NCBI RefSeq assembly: GCF_009258045.1
Contig: NZ_CP041166.1
Location: 372,001 to 436,000 of the forward strand
DNA: 64,000 bases
Direction: 5' to 3'
DNA from: Sulfurimonas xiamenensis
GTDB taxonomy: Bacteria; Campylobacterota; Campylobacteria; Campylobacterales; Sulfurimonadaceae
A model generated the notes under the pieces. It saw only the letters and a list, made by a program, of their open reading frames with translations. It was not told the DNA's origin and did not search any database. This document shows, piece by piece, positions 1 to 8,546 of this stretch; within the stretch, counting starts at the first letter, position 1, and every line of letters begins with the position of its first letter. Both the position numbers and the translations under genes were made by a program.

Positions 1-609
1 TTTTATGCCGCAAGATAAAAGTTGTTTTTTTAAAATTGCAGCTACATCAAGATAGAAGTTCTCGTTCCTTTTTTGAACAGCATACTCTAAAGATAGTGCT
101 TTTGCCTCTTCGTAAATCTCACTTCCAACTTTATAACAGCAGACACCAATGCTCGCACCAGCGCTTACATATATGTCTTTTGGATCTGAGTCAAATTCCG
201 TTTGCATCTTCTTAATTACATTTTTTACTATATTTTTAAATGCGCCTGCTCTTCCTGCATGAACAGCAGCGATAACCTTTTTTTTATCATCGTATAAAAG
301 CAAAGGAGAACAATCAGCTACCATAACCATAAGCGGAGTGTTTTTTCTGTTTGTTATAAGCGCATCGCAAGTTGGCGGAGTTTGAAAGTCTTCATCTCTT
401 ACCATATATACGATATCGGAGTGAATCTGTTTCATGTGCACGAGCGAGTTTTTTTTATACCCTAGCTCTTTTGCTAAGAGTTCATGATTTTTCTGCACCT
501 CTGTTTCGTTACCTCCGACATGAAATGCCAAGTTTCCACACTCTTTTGTTGTAAAAGCGTGCAAGAGGTTTGTAAATGAGTCTAGTTTTTTACTATAATA
601 AAATTTCAT
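1..609 (-). CDS. pgeF: Peptidoglycan editing factor PgeF / YfiH-family (multicopper polyphenol oxidase-like), 3' end cut off
   Basis: The reading frame is open from an ATG at 609 to the window edge, giving the first 203 residues; the C-terminus lies outside. Family hallmarks are visible: QIHSD with His63, VADCSPLLLYD with Cys100, and AVHAGRAG with His117, the three residues that form the metal/catalytic site of YfiH proteins. In E. coli YfiH removes wrongly incorporated L-Ser-containing precursors during murein synthesis; older annotations call the family laccase-like or polyphenol oxidase. Only 28 bp separate its start from the divergent ovoA start, so the two must share a very compact control region. 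No signal peptide is seen, fitting a cytoplasmic enzyme. Confidence 0.9.
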   Translation of the reverse strand, partial: MKFYYSKKLDSFTNLLHAFTTKECGNLAFHVGGNETEVQKNHELLAKELGYKKNSLVHMKQIHSDIVYMVRDEDFQTPPTCDALITNRKNTPLMVMVADCSPLLLYDDKKKVIAAVHAGRAGAFKNIVKNVIKKMQTEFDSDPKDIYVSAGASIGVCCYKVGSEIYEEAKALSLEYAVQKRNENFYLDVAAILKKQLLSCGIK

Positions 610-637
610 AGAAAAATTATATCCAAAAGGGAATATT

Positions 638-2737
638 TTGAGTAAGTTTAGTTTATATCCGGTTACTTTGGATGGTTTAGATATAGAGGCAAAAAGAGAA
701 GAGATAAGAGCATATTTTCACAATACTTACGATATTTTTGAGAAGATTTTTGAAGTACTAAAGAGCGATGAGATTTTTTATCAAAAATCTGAACCGACTC
801 GTCATCCGATGATATTTTATTTTGGACATACGGCAACTTTTTTTATAAACAAACTAGTTTATATGAAGATAATTAAAGAGCGTATAAACTCTGAGTTTGA
901 GTCTATCTTTGCCGTGGGTGTGGATGAGATGGAGTGGGATGACTTAGAGAGCAGCCGTTACAAATGGCCTAAAGTGGAGGATGTAAGAGAGTACCGCAAA
1001 AAGGTTAGAAGTCTTGTTGATGGGCTTATAAGTTCACTTCCTCTAACTCTGCCAATCACACAGGAATCGCCTATATGGATAATTTTAATGGGTATAGAGC
1101 ATGAGCGCATTCATATAGAAACCTCTTTGGTTCTGCACCGTCAGATGCCGCTTAAAAATGTTAAAGAGGTAAGAGAGTTCAACATCTGTCCGCATAGTTC
1201 GGAGGCTGTAAAAAATGAGATGATAAAAATAGAGGGTGCCAATGTTGTTTTAGGTAAAGATAAATCACATAATCTCTACGGATGGGATAACGAATACGGT
1301 AAATATTCGCAATATGTGGATGATTTTAAGACTTCAAAATATTTGGTAAGCAATGGCGAGTTTATGGAATTTGTAAAAGATGGCGGATATGAAAATGAAG
1401 AGTTTTGGGATGATGAGGGGAGAAAGTTTTTAAAAATCAGCGGTGCGAAACACCCAACTTTTTGGGTTTTTGAAAATGGCAAATTTAGATACAGAACGCT
1501 TTGTAAGCTCATAGATATGCCGCTTGACTGGCCGGTTGATGTTAACGCACTTGAAGCAGAGGCGTTTTGTCGTTACAAAAGTAAAAAGGATGGAGTATTT
1601 TATTCTTTGCCGAGTGAGGCGGAGTATAGACTGATATATGATTATGCAGGTTTGCGTGATATTCCTGATTTTCATGAGAGCAGAGCAAATCTAAACTTCT
1701 ATCACTACTTTAGTTCATGCCCTGTAAATGAGTTTGGCTTTAACGGCATATATGATGTTGTCGGGAATGTCTGGCAGTGGAGTAGAACGCCGATATTTGG
1801 TTTTGAGGGTTTTGAAGTGCATCCGGCATATGATGATTTTTCTGTACCTACATTTGACAATAGACATGCGCTTATTTTAGGCTCATCGTGGGCAAGTAGC
1901 GGAAATTTAATTATGAAACACTCCCGCTACGCATTTCGCAAACACTTCCCTCAAAATGCCGGTTTTAGATATGTAGTATCAAACAGTGACATAAAGATAG
2001 AACAAGATGTTTACGAGAGCGATGAATTGGTGTCACAGTATTGTGAATTCCAGTATGGAGATGCATACTTAGGCGTAAAAAACTTTGCAATTGAGTGCGC
2101 AAAAATAGCCTCTAAATTTGTAAAAAATTATACAAAAGCACTTGATATGGGATGTGCAACGGGAAGAACAACATTTGAGCTTGCCAAGAGTTTTAACAAA
2201 GTTGAAGGGATTGACTTTTCCGCTAGATTTATAGGCGTGGGCGTAAAGCTCAAAAATGAGGGATACATAGCATTTTCTTCAAAAACTGAGGGCGATTTGG
2301 TGCAAAAAAAGAGGGTAAGTATAGAAGAGCTCGGTTATGAGAAAGTAAAAGAAAAAGTCTCATTCTGGCAGGGTGACGCATGCAACTTAAAACCAAATTT
2401 TAATTCTTATGACTTAATACTCGCTACAAACCTCATAGACAGGCTCTACAACCCTAAACTATTTTTAGAGAGTGTGCATAATAGACTAAACAACGAAGGT
2501 GTATTGATTTTAACATCACCATACACATGGCAGGAGAGTTCAACCAAAAAAGAGTTCTGGCTGGGCGGATATAGAGATGAGAGTGGCAAAGAGGTTAAAA
2601 CCATAGATACGCTCAAAGCGATACTTGGCAAAAATTTTGAACTTTTACATGTAGAGGATAGAGAGTTTGTTATAAAAGAGACAGCAAGAAAGTTTCAGCA
2701 CAGTGTTGCAGAGGTAAGTGTTTGGAGAAAGAAGTGA
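638..2737 (+). CDS. ovoA: OvoA: 5-histidylcysteine sulfoxide synthase / 4-mercaptohistidine N1-methyltransferase
   Basis: The 699-residue protein has the full OvoA domain order: an N-terminal DinB_2-like domain (about 1-175), a formylglycine-generating-enzyme (FGE-sulfatase) domain (about 190-445) and a C-terminal SAM methyltransferase (about 455-699) with LDMGCATGRT as motif I. The iron-binding signature HX3HXE is present as His155, His159 and Glu161, and His64 lies in FYFGHT. OvoA couples cysteine to the imidazole of histidine using O2 and iron, and its methyltransferase domain acts on the thiohistidine. The start is TTG with AAAAGGGA upstream; the N-terminus aligns with known OvoA beginnings. 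The lyase needed for the next step overlaps its 3' end. Confidence 0.93.
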   Translation: MSKFSLYPVTLDGLDIEAKREEIRAYFHNTYDIFEKIFEVLKSDEIFYQKSEPTRHPMIFYFGHTATFFINKLVYMKIIKERINSEFESIFAVGVDEMEWDDLESSRYKWPKVEDVREYRKKVRSLVDGLISSLPLTLPITQESPIWIILMGIEHERIHIETSLVLHRQMPLKNVKEVREFNICPHSSEAVKNEMIKIEGANVVLGKDKSHNLYGWDNEYGKYSQYVDDFKTSKYLVSNGEFMEFVKDGGYENEEFWDDEGRKFLKISGAKHPTFWVFENGKFRYRTLCKLIDMPLDWPVDVNALEAEAFCRYKSKKDGVFYSLPSEAEYRLIYDYAGLRDIPDFHESRANLNFYHYFSSCPVNEFGFNGIYDVVGNVWQWSRTPIFGFEGFEVHPAYDDFSVPTFDNRHALILGSSWASSGNLIMKHSRYAFRKHFPQNAGFRYVVSNSDIKIEQDVYESDELVSQYCEFQYGDAYLGVKNFAIECAKIASKFVKNYTKALDMGCATGRTTFELAKSFNKVEGIDFSARFIGVGVKLKNEGYIAFSSKTEGDLVQKKRVSIEELGYEKVKEKVSFWQGDACNLKPNFNSYDLILATNLIDRLYNPKLFLESVHNRLNNEGVLILTSPYTWQESSTKKEFWLGGYRDESGKEVKTIDTLKAILGKNFELLHVEDREFVIKETARKFQHSVAEVSVWRKK

Positions 2738-3921
2738 GATACGACTTTTCAACTTCTGTACCAAGAGAAGACACAAATTCGGAGAAGTATGTTTTAAGAG
2801 AGAAGCTATTTGGAACTAAGGGTGTGGAGCCTTTGTGGGTGGCAGATATGGATATTGATACACCTGATTTTGTGTTAAATGCTGTAAAAAAGAGATTAGA
2901 ACATCCGGTTATAGGATATGAAGAGGTGCCATCTAGTATGTTTGACGCTCAAATAGAGTGGATGAAGAGGGAGCATAATGTAGAGTTTGTGCTTGAAGAT
3001 ATGCTCTATTCGCACTCTGTGGTTGCAAGCATGAATGTTGCGATAGAAGCATTTACACAAAAGGGTGATAAAGTGATAGTGCAAACACCTGTCTATTCAC
3101 CTTTTTTTCACAGTGTGATAGAGCATGAGAGAGATATTTTGAAGAACCCTCTCAAACAAAAAGATGATGGAAGCTACACTTTTGATATAGAGGATTTAAA
3201 ATCAAAAATTGATGAAAAGACAAAGCTTTTGCTTCTTTGTTCGCCGCATAATCCGGTTGGAAGGGTTTGGAAAAGAGAAGAATTGGAAGAGATTTTAAAA
3301 GTTTGTCTTAAACACAATATTGTCGTATTTAGCGATGAGATACATTGTGATTTGGTTTATGCTCCAAGCAAACATACTCCTTTTGTCTCGCTCTCTCAAG
3401 AAGCCAGAAATATAACGGTTACGGCCATAGGAGTTGGAAAAACATTTAATATGGCGGGATTTGCTATAAGCAGCGTGGCAATACCAAACAGAGATTTAAG
3501 AGAGAAATTTTTAAAAGTTTATAACCGTATCCATTTTGCAAATGGAAGCTCTCTTTCGCATGCAGCTTTTGAAACTGCTTACAAAGATGGTAGAGAGTGG
3601 CTTGAAGCCTTAAAAGAGCATCTTTTGAAAAACTACAATATGTTGCAGAAGGTATGTGAAAAATTCCCGCATCTTATAAAAGTAACACCTATAGAAGGAA
3701 CCTATCTCGCATGGCTCGATTGCAGAGGGATGAAACTTCGAGATAAAGAGTTGAGAGATTTTTTTGTAAAAGAGGCAAAATTAGGTCTTAGTGCCGGGCT
3801 TGGTTTTGGCAGAGAGGGAAGTGGTTTTATGAGATTGAATTTTGCAGTTTGCTTTGTTAAAATGCTTCAAATAGTTAGTTCACTAGAAAAAGTATTATTA
3901 GAGTATAAAAAAATTGATTGA
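2734..3921 (+). CDS. PLP-dependent C-S beta-lyase, MalY/PatB family; probable OvoB
   Basis: This is a fold-type I aminotransferase-like lyase. It shows PLWVADMDIDTP near the N-terminus, SPHNPVGRVW, SDEIHCDLVYA and the PLP-binding lysine at Lys236 in GVGKTFNMAG, all typical of MalY/PatB cystathionine beta-lyases. I chose the GTG at 2734: it overlaps the ovoA stop as GTGA, has GGAG six bases upstream, and gives an N-terminus (RYDFS) like MalY. A TTG at 2722 in the same frame would add four residues. In ovothiol synthesis a PLP lyase (OvoB) cleaves 5-histidylcysteine sulfoxide to 5-thiohistidine, and coupling to ovoA makes that the likely role. A general cystathionine lyase cannot be excluded. 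Confidence 0.85.
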   Translation: MRYDFSTSVPREDTNSEKYVLREKLFGTKGVEPLWVADMDIDTPDFVLNAVKKRLEHPVIGYEEVPSSMFDAQIEWMKREHNVEFVLEDMLYSHSVVASMNVAIEAFTQKGDKVIVQTPVYSPFFHSVIEHERDILKNPLKQKDDGSYTFDIEDLKSKIDEKTKLLLLCSPHNPVGRVWKREELEEILKVCLKHNIVVFSDEIHCDLVYAPSKHTPFVSLSQEARNITVTAIGVGKTFNMAGFAISSVAIPNRDLREKFLKVYNRIHFANGSSLSHAAFETAYKDGREWLEALKEHLLKNYNMLQKVCEKFPHLIKVTPIEGTYLAWLDCRGMKLRDKELRDFFVKEAKLGLSAGLGFGREGSGFMRLNFAVCFVKMLQIVSSLEKVLLEYKKID

Positions 3922-3942
3922 TATAAATAGAAAGAAGTTGTA

Positions 3943-4362
3943 ATGAGCAGTGATTTAGAAAAAATAGATAAGTTTTTATCAAAACATCATGTTTTAACTC
4001 TTGCTACATCAAATGAAAAAGAGCTTAGTGCATGCAGCCTTTTTTATGTTTTTGATAAAGTAAAGAACTCTTTTGTCGTGGCAAGCAGCGAAGCTACTAC
4101 GCATATACAAAATATTTTGAAAAATCCTTTTGTTGCAGGAGCAGTTGTTTTAGAGACTAAAATAGTAGGTAAAATAGAAGGAGTTCAATTTAGGGGAGAA
4201 TTTTTGCTTTTAGAAGATGAGACTTTAAAAAAATTATATTTTAAAAAGTTTCCCTATGCTCTTGCTATGAATCCCAAACTTTGGCAGATAAAAATAAACT
4301 ATTTTAAAATGACGGATAATACTTTGGGATTTGGTAAAAAAATTATTTGGCAGAAATCTTGA
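3943..4362 (+). CDS. YhbP-like (UPF0306) pyridoxamine-5'-phosphate-oxidase-fold protein
   Basis: A 139-residue protein with the split beta-barrel pattern of the PNPOx-like superfamily: FLSKHHVLTLAT near the N-terminus, SACSLFYVFD, and SSEATTHIQNILKNP, matching the YhbP/UPF0306 group. Such proteins usually bind FMN or a related cofactor, but no substrate is established for this group and none can be read here. It starts 21 bp after the lyase gene in the same direction and may be part of the ovothiol transcript. A link to PLP supply or to thiol redox is speculation from position only. Confidence 0.7.
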   Translation: MSSDLEKIDKFLSKHHVLTLATSNEKELSACSLFYVFDKVKNSFVVASSEATTHIQNILKNPFVAGAVVLETKIVGKIEGVQFRGEFLLLEDETLKKLYFKKFPYALAMNPKLWQIKINYFKMTDNTLGFGKKIIWQKS

Positions 4363-4461
4363 AAGAGCATGGCAGATTTTTATGCAGCATTAAAGGTTTT
4401 AAGTAAGCTGTTTTAGCTTATTTGGTACAATGGTATAACTAAATTTTAAAGAGAAAAACAG

Positions 4462-5154
4462 ATGGATAAAATATTACTTATGCTGCAGCTTCAAGCAGAT
4501 TTAAACGAGGCTACAAACGGAGAAAAATGGACAAGCGGAATAACAAAAAACTCTAAAGTAATAAACTGGAAAAGATGTATCTACATGGAGTGTGCGGAAA
4601 TGATTGAGAGTTTTACATGGAAGCACTGGAAAAATATAGATAAAGAGGCAGATTGGGATAATTTACAAGTTGAAGTTGTTGATGTTTGGCATTTTATAAT
4701 GAGTTTGGCTATAGAAAACTACTCTCAAACACTAAGAGGTCAAATTGAAGATTTAGCGATAAATATTTCAGAATTAGAAAGTTTTAATAAAATAAATACT
4801 CAAAATACGACATTTGCACAGCAAGATGATATTATAGAAAAGATAGAATCGATTATGCTAGATACTCTCTCTAAAGAGCCTTTAAATCTTGAAAAATTGA
4901 TATCAGACTTTTTTGATTTAGTTGTAATGAGTGGTCTTGATTTGGAGAGCTTGTATAAGCTTTATGTAGGAAAAAATATTTTAAATCAGTTTAGACAGGA
5001 TCACGGCTATAAAGAGGGAAATTATATAAAAATTTGGGCCGGTGAAGAGGATAATGTAATAATGAAAAGAATTTTGGAAGAAAATAGTGACATAAAACCA
5101 GATGAGTTATATAAAAAACTTACAAAACTCTATTTAGCTTTAAACAAGAGTTGA
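4462..5154 (+). CDS. dut: Dimeric (all-alpha) dUTP diphosphatase
   Basis: Hydrolyses dUTP to dUMP and PPi, keeping uracil out of DNA and supplying thymidylate synthesis. The N-terminus (LQLQADLNEATNG), the EC-AEMIES helix and the EVVDVWHF helix give the acidic EXXE/EXXD metal sites of the dimeric dUTPase family found in Campylobacter and in phages, unrelated to the trimeric enzyme. A second cluster (DLVVMSGLDLESLYKLY) and the late GNYIKIWAGEEDN motif complete it. Length (230 residues) is normal for the family. A weak -10-like TATAAC lies about 30 bp upstream. The following ABC gene begins three bases after its stop, so they are probably cotranscribed. Confidence 0.9.
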   Translation: MDKILLMLQLQADLNEATNGEKWTSGITKNSKVINWKRCIYMECAEMIESFTWKHWKNIDKEADWDNLQVEVVDVWHFIMSLAIENYSQTLRGQIEDLAINISELESFNKINTQNTTFAQQDDIIEKIESIMLDTLSKEPLNLEKLISDFFDLVVMSGLDLESLYKLYVGKNILNQFRQDHGYKEGNYIKIWAGEEDNVIMKRILEENSDIKPDELYKKLTKLYLALNKS

Positions 5155-5157
5155 GAT

Positions 5158-5727
5158 TTGAGTAATATATTAGAAGTTGAAAATCTTTCTTTTGGATATA
5201 AAAAAGATTTCTTGCTTTTTAATAATTTGACATTTTCATTAAAAAAAGGGGAAATTAAAGCGATTGTCGGTGCAAGTGGAGCTGGTAAAAGTACTCTTTT
5301 TGAGTTGATACTAAAAAATTTAAAACCAATATCTGGTTCAATTAAAAGTTCTTTTTGTTCAGAAGTTTTTCAAGACCCTTATAGCTCATTTCATCCAAGT
5401 TATAAACTTTTGAATCAGATAAAAGATGTAGCAAAACTTGATGAGCTTGATAAATATTTAGAAAATATAAAGTTAGATTATGAAATCTTGCTTAAGCTTC
5501 CATATGAACTCTCCGGAGGGCAGCTTCAGCGTGCTTCGATTCTTCGTGCAATGCTTATGAAACCGGATCTGCTTCTGCTAGATGAGCCTACATCTGCGCT
5601 TGATAATGTAATTCAGTTGGAAGTTATGAGTATGCTTGTAAAGCATCTTGACAGGATGGGGATGCTGCTTATAACGCATGATTTGGATTTGGCAAAGTGG
5701 TGTGCCGACGAAATAATTATGATTTAA
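5158..5727 (+). CDS. Orphan ABC transporter ATP-binding protein (oligopeptide/nickel type, short)
   Basis: A 189-residue nucleotide-binding domain with every core motif: Walker A GASGAGKST, Q-loop EVFQDPYSSFHPSY, signature LSGGQLQRAS, Walker B LLLLDEPTSALD and H-loop ITHD. The QDPYSSFHP stretch resembles the DppF/NikE branch of peptide and nickel importers. The start is TTG three bases after dut. It ends only about 16 residues past the H-loop, shorter than family members that carry a C-terminal extension, and its 3' end overlaps the convergent crcB by 11 bp. There is no permease or binding-protein gene nearby, so substrate and partners are unknown. Confidence 0.8.
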   Translation: MSNILEVENLSFGYKKDFLLFNNLTFSLKKGEIKAIVGASGAGKSTLFELILKNLKPISGSIKSSFCSEVFQDPYSSFHPSYKLLNQIKDVAKLDELDKYLENIKLDYEILLKLPYELSGGQLQRASILRAMLMKPDLLLLDEPTSALDNVIQLEVMSMLVKHLDRMGMLLITHDLDLAKWCADEIIMI

Positions 5728-6112
5728 GAAAATACTTCATTAAATAAAAACCGCTTCCAGCCGTAAAAATAGTTCCAAATGCATTAAGAGAGATATTTGC
5801 AGCTGCCAGGAGTATATGCCCGCTGTTTAACAAAAAAAAGCTCTCAATGGCAAAAGTAGAGTAGGTAGTTAGTGCACCTAAAATCCCAGTAGACAAAAAT
5901 GATTTTGCATGTACTGAAAAGAGTGTTGTAGACATAAAATAGGCTATAAGCAACCCCATTATAAAACTGCCGATTAAGTTTACTCCCAAAGTCCCATATG
6001 GAAGATCATGCGGAAATTTATGAGAGATTAAACCGTTTAGGTAAGCTCTTAAAACAGCACCTATAAAACCGCCGCTACCTATGGCTAGGATTGTTTGCCA
6101 GCTCATTATCAT
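5717..6112 (-). CDS. crcB: Fluoride ion channel CrcB/Fluc
   Basis: A 131-residue, four-helix membrane protein with the Fluc signatures GGFIGAVLR in helix 1, GTLGVNLIGSF in helix 2 and GALTTYSTFAIE in helix 3. Fluc proteins are dual-topology homodimers that export fluoride; a single gene here fits a homodimer. Two in-frame ATG codons lie at 6112 and 6106; the second sits at a better distance from AAGG, so the protein may begin MSWQTIL. The 5' end overlaps plsC by 38 bp, so it is translated from the tail of the ctpA-pur-plsC operon. I found no fluoride riboswitch upstream. Confidence 0.92.
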   Translation of the reverse strand: MIMSWQTILAIGSGGFIGAVLRAYLNGLISHKFPHDLPYGTLGVNLIGSFIMGLLIAYFMSTTLFSVHAKSFLSTGILGALTTYSTFAIESFFLLNSGHILLAAANISLNAFGTIFTAGSGFYLMKYFLKS

Positions 6113-6773
6113 ACACCTTTTGCATTTTTTCTCTTAAGTCTTTTAGCCAGTTTTCATCATTTTTATCAGCTACAAATGATTCCATATAGATCGCTTTTAT
6201 GCGCCCTGGTTTATAGTAGAAGTTTTTTATATTATAGTATTTTGAAGTTTGTATTAGTACAACGGGCTGAACACGAAGTCTGTTTGCATCAGCTACAATT
6301 TTTGCTCCTGATTTAAATGGAAGCATTTTGTCTTTTGTGGAGCGTGTTCCTTCAGGAAACATGGTTATTACTCTATTTGTTTTAAGGACGCGCTTTGCAT
6401 CTTTTAAAAGTTTTATAAGAGATGTTTTACTCTCTCTCTCAACTGCTATATCCTGCGGCAACTTAAGAATTAAACCGAAAAAAGGCATATCAAAGAGCTC
6501 TTTTTTTGCAACCCAAGTAAGATCCCTTGAAGTGATTGTTTCCATTACAACTATATCTAAATCACTTTGATGATTTAAAAGAAACATTTGAGCTTTTGGA
6601 TCTTCTTTGCCTTTTACTTCAACTGTAAAAAATATACTGATTCTAATAAGCCAGGCTGAGAGTTTTCTGCTATATGGTCTAGGGAGAATATAAAAAGTCA
6701 ATATCATTATAGTAAGTGATACTGCTATTATTATGGTTGCAAATAACCAACTAATGTGAGCAAATATCTTCAT
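6075..6773 (-). CDS. plsC: 1-acyl-sn-glycerol-3-phosphate acyltransferase
   Basis: Transfers an acyl chain to lysophosphatidic acid, making phosphatidic acid at the inner membrane. The catalytic HX4D box is His68-Asp73 in NHQSDLD and the substrate-binding box FPEGTRS is at about 139-145. An N-terminal hydrophobic segment (about 8-30) anchors it. At 232 residues it is of normal size. It overlaps the upstream SH3-domain gene by 23 bp and the downstream crcB by 38 bp. Confidence 0.92.
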   Translation of the reverse strand: MKIFAHISWLFATIIIAVSLTIMILTFYILPRPYSRKLSAWLIRISIFFTVEVKGKEDPKAQMFLLNHQSDLDIVVMETITSRDLTWVAKKELFDMPFFGLILKLPQDIAVERESKTSLIKLLKDAKRVLKTNRVITMFPEGTRSTKDKMLPFKSGAKIVADANRLRVQPVVLIQTSKYYNIKNFYYKPGRIKAIYMESFVADKNDENWLKDLREKMQKVYDNELANNPSHR

Positions 6774-7875
6774 TTTTTACCCAACCTATTTTTTTATTTT
6801 TTAACTGCACTTTTACCCACCCTTTTACTTCATCCTCTTTTTTCAGATAGTATTTACCTGGGGTTGTTTCAAATATTGTTCCATTTGCTATAGGAAGAAG
6901 ATAAATTTTTGAATCCTTTTTTATACATATCTCTTTTGATGGAATACCGGTATACGCAATATATGCAAGAGGAATGAGAATAAAAACTAAATAAATATAC
7001 TTTTTTTTCAATAAAATGATAAAAAAAAGTATAATAGCTATAGCTGCAGCAAAAGCAATTTTTAACATTTCGTGAGATTGATCTTTTGGCTTTAAATCAC
7101 TTTGTGTAGTTACGCTGTCATCTATTAAAACTATTGGTATATTGATCGGTACAAATTCATTTTTATTTAGATTAAAATAGGAAAATGATAAATTTTCTAT
7201 TTTTTTATCTATGATTGCATAGTATGTAATTTTGGAATCAAAATAAGATTCTACAATAGATTCTGTACCTTGTTTATACACATCATTTAGTTTTAAAGCA
7301 GAGATATCGCAATTTTTTGCAGTTGCTACAAACACAACAATGTTGTGTGTATCGTTGTAGTTAGTAGTTTTATATTCAATAATTTCAAATATATCTGCAA
7401 TAATATTTGAAAAATCTTTTTTAGGATTTAATGAGATAACATTTAAATTTTGACCCGATAAAGTTGTAGTTTTGTATTGGACATCGCTATTATTACTTAA
7501 TAATATGGCTCTAAAGTCCGGAAGTTTTACAGTAGTTGATGTTGCTAAAAAATAAAAAGTATCATAATAATATTTAGAATCTTCCTCTCTTAAAGGGAAA
7601 TCGTTTAAAAGCTTCAATCCTTTTGAATTTGAAAGATCGTAAGTTATGTCTAAAAAGTCTTTTACTGTAGAGAGAACTTTAAGGGTTACTTTAAAAATCT
7701 CTCCTTTTAAAACTCTTGATGGAACTTCTTGATAGTTTAGGTAAATAACTTTTGAAGAGTTGTTGTGATGAGTGCTTTTTTCAATATTAGTAAAGTTGTC
7801 TGAATTTGATGCATCAAATGTATTCGCAAATATAGAGATGCATAAAAAAAACGATACTAATAGTAAACTCCTCAC
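6751..7875 (-). CDS. Unknown membrane protein with exported N-terminal domain and C-terminal SH3-like domain
   Basis: I do not recognise a named family. The 374-residue protein begins with a signal peptide (LLLVSFFLCISIFA), followed by about 240 residues of beta-rich exported domain with a short motif (VLKGEIFKVTLKVL) reminiscent of BatD-type Ig-like domains. Two adjacent hydrophobic helices follow (about 268-288 and 294-312), and the last 60 residues (SKIYLLPIANGTIFET...VKGWVKVQ...IGWVKNEDIC) look like a bacterial SH3 domain. The gene overlaps purQ by 4 bp and plsC by 23 bp, so it is locked into the purine/phospholipid operon. A role at the cell envelope is inference from topology only. Confidence 0.6.
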   Translation of the reverse strand: MRSLLLVSFFLCISIFANTFDASNSDNFTNIEKSTHHNNSSKVIYLNYQEVPSRVLKGEIFKVTLKVLSTVKDFLDITYDLSNSKGLKLLNDFPLREEDSKYYYDTFYFLATSTTVKLPDFRAILLSNNSDVQYKTTTLSGQNLNVISLNPKKDFSNIIADIFEIIEYKTTNYNDTHNIVVFVATAKNCDISALKLNDVYKQGTESIVESYFDSKITYYAIIDKKIENLSFSYFNLNKNEFVPINIPIVLIDDSVTTQSDLKPKDQSHEMLKIAFAAAIAIILFFIILLKKKYIYLVFILIPLAYIAYTGIPSKEICIKKDSKIYLLPIANGTIFETTPGKYYLKKEDEVKGWVKVQLKNKKIGWVKNEDICSH

Positions 7876-8546
7876 GCTGTTAAAAATCCCTCTAACATTT
7901 TAACTCCATCATCACTTCCAAGAAGAGACTCCATTGCTCTTTCAGGATGAGGCATTAATCCAAAAATATTTTTTTCTTTATTGCAAATACCAGCAATTGA
8001 GTCTACACTTCCATTTGGATTTTTATCTTCTGCATTTTCATCACAATATTTCAAAAGAATCTGATTATTGTCGTTGAGCTCTTTTAATCCAGCTTCATCT
8101 ATGTAATAGTTACCATCATGATGTGCAATAGGAATATTGAGAATATCACCAACATTAAATTTTTTTAAAAATATATTATCATTGTTTATCACTTTTAGAT
8201 GATGATGTTTTGAGATAAAGTGCAGGTTTTCGTTTCTCTTAAGTGCACCAGGAAGAAGACCCGCTTCTGTAAGTACTTGAAATCCATTACAGATTCCCAA
8301 TACTTTTCCGCCATTATCTGCATATTTAGTTACTGCCTTCATAACAGGACTAAATTTTGCAATTGCACCGCTTCTTAAGTAGTCGCCATAGCTAAAACCG
8401 CCCGCAATTACTAAAAGATCCGTATCAGAAGGAATTGTTTCAGATTTATGCCATAAAATCTCTGTTTGCGCTCCTAATGACTCAAAGGCATGTTGCGTGT
8501 CATACTCGCAGTTCGTACCCGGAAATTGTAAAATTGCTACTTTCAT
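7872..8546 (-). CDS. purQ: Phosphoribosylformylglycinamidine synthase, glutaminase subunit PurQ
   Basis: Class I glutamine amidotransferase subunit of FGAM synthase, supplying ammonia to PurL in step four of purine synthesis. The catalytic triad is visible: Cys86 in GICNGFQVL and His200/Glu202 in MPHPERAME. The N-terminus VAILQFPGTNCEYD is typical. Its start overlaps the purS stop by 4 bp (ATGA), giving translational coupling. The large subunit purL is not in this operon but about 44 kb away at 52976. Confidence 0.96.
   Translation of the reverse strand: MKVAILQFPGTNCEYDTQHAFESLGAQTEILWHKSETIPSDTDLLVIAGGFSYGDYLRSGAIAKFSPVMKAVTKYADNGGKVLGICNGFQVLTEAGLLPGALKRNENLHFISKHHHLKVINNDNIFLKKFNVGDILNIPIAHHDGNYYIDEAGLKELNDNNQILLKYCDENAEDKNPNGSVDSIAGICNKEKNIFGLMPHPERAMESLLGSDDGVKMLEGFLTA

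Noticed and set aside
372..554. 60-residue plus-strand reading frame inside pgeF
   Set aside because: It is antisense to a clearly conserved YfiH-family gene and has no recognisable motif.
1276..1675. Two minus-strand frames inside ovoA
   Set aside because: They are shadows of the FGE-sulfatase domain coding frame; low-complexity translations without start signals.
5717..7875. Possible fluoride riboswitch for crcB
   Set aside because: crcB is translated from within an operon with 38 bp overlap with plsC, leaving no leader in which a riboswitch could sit.
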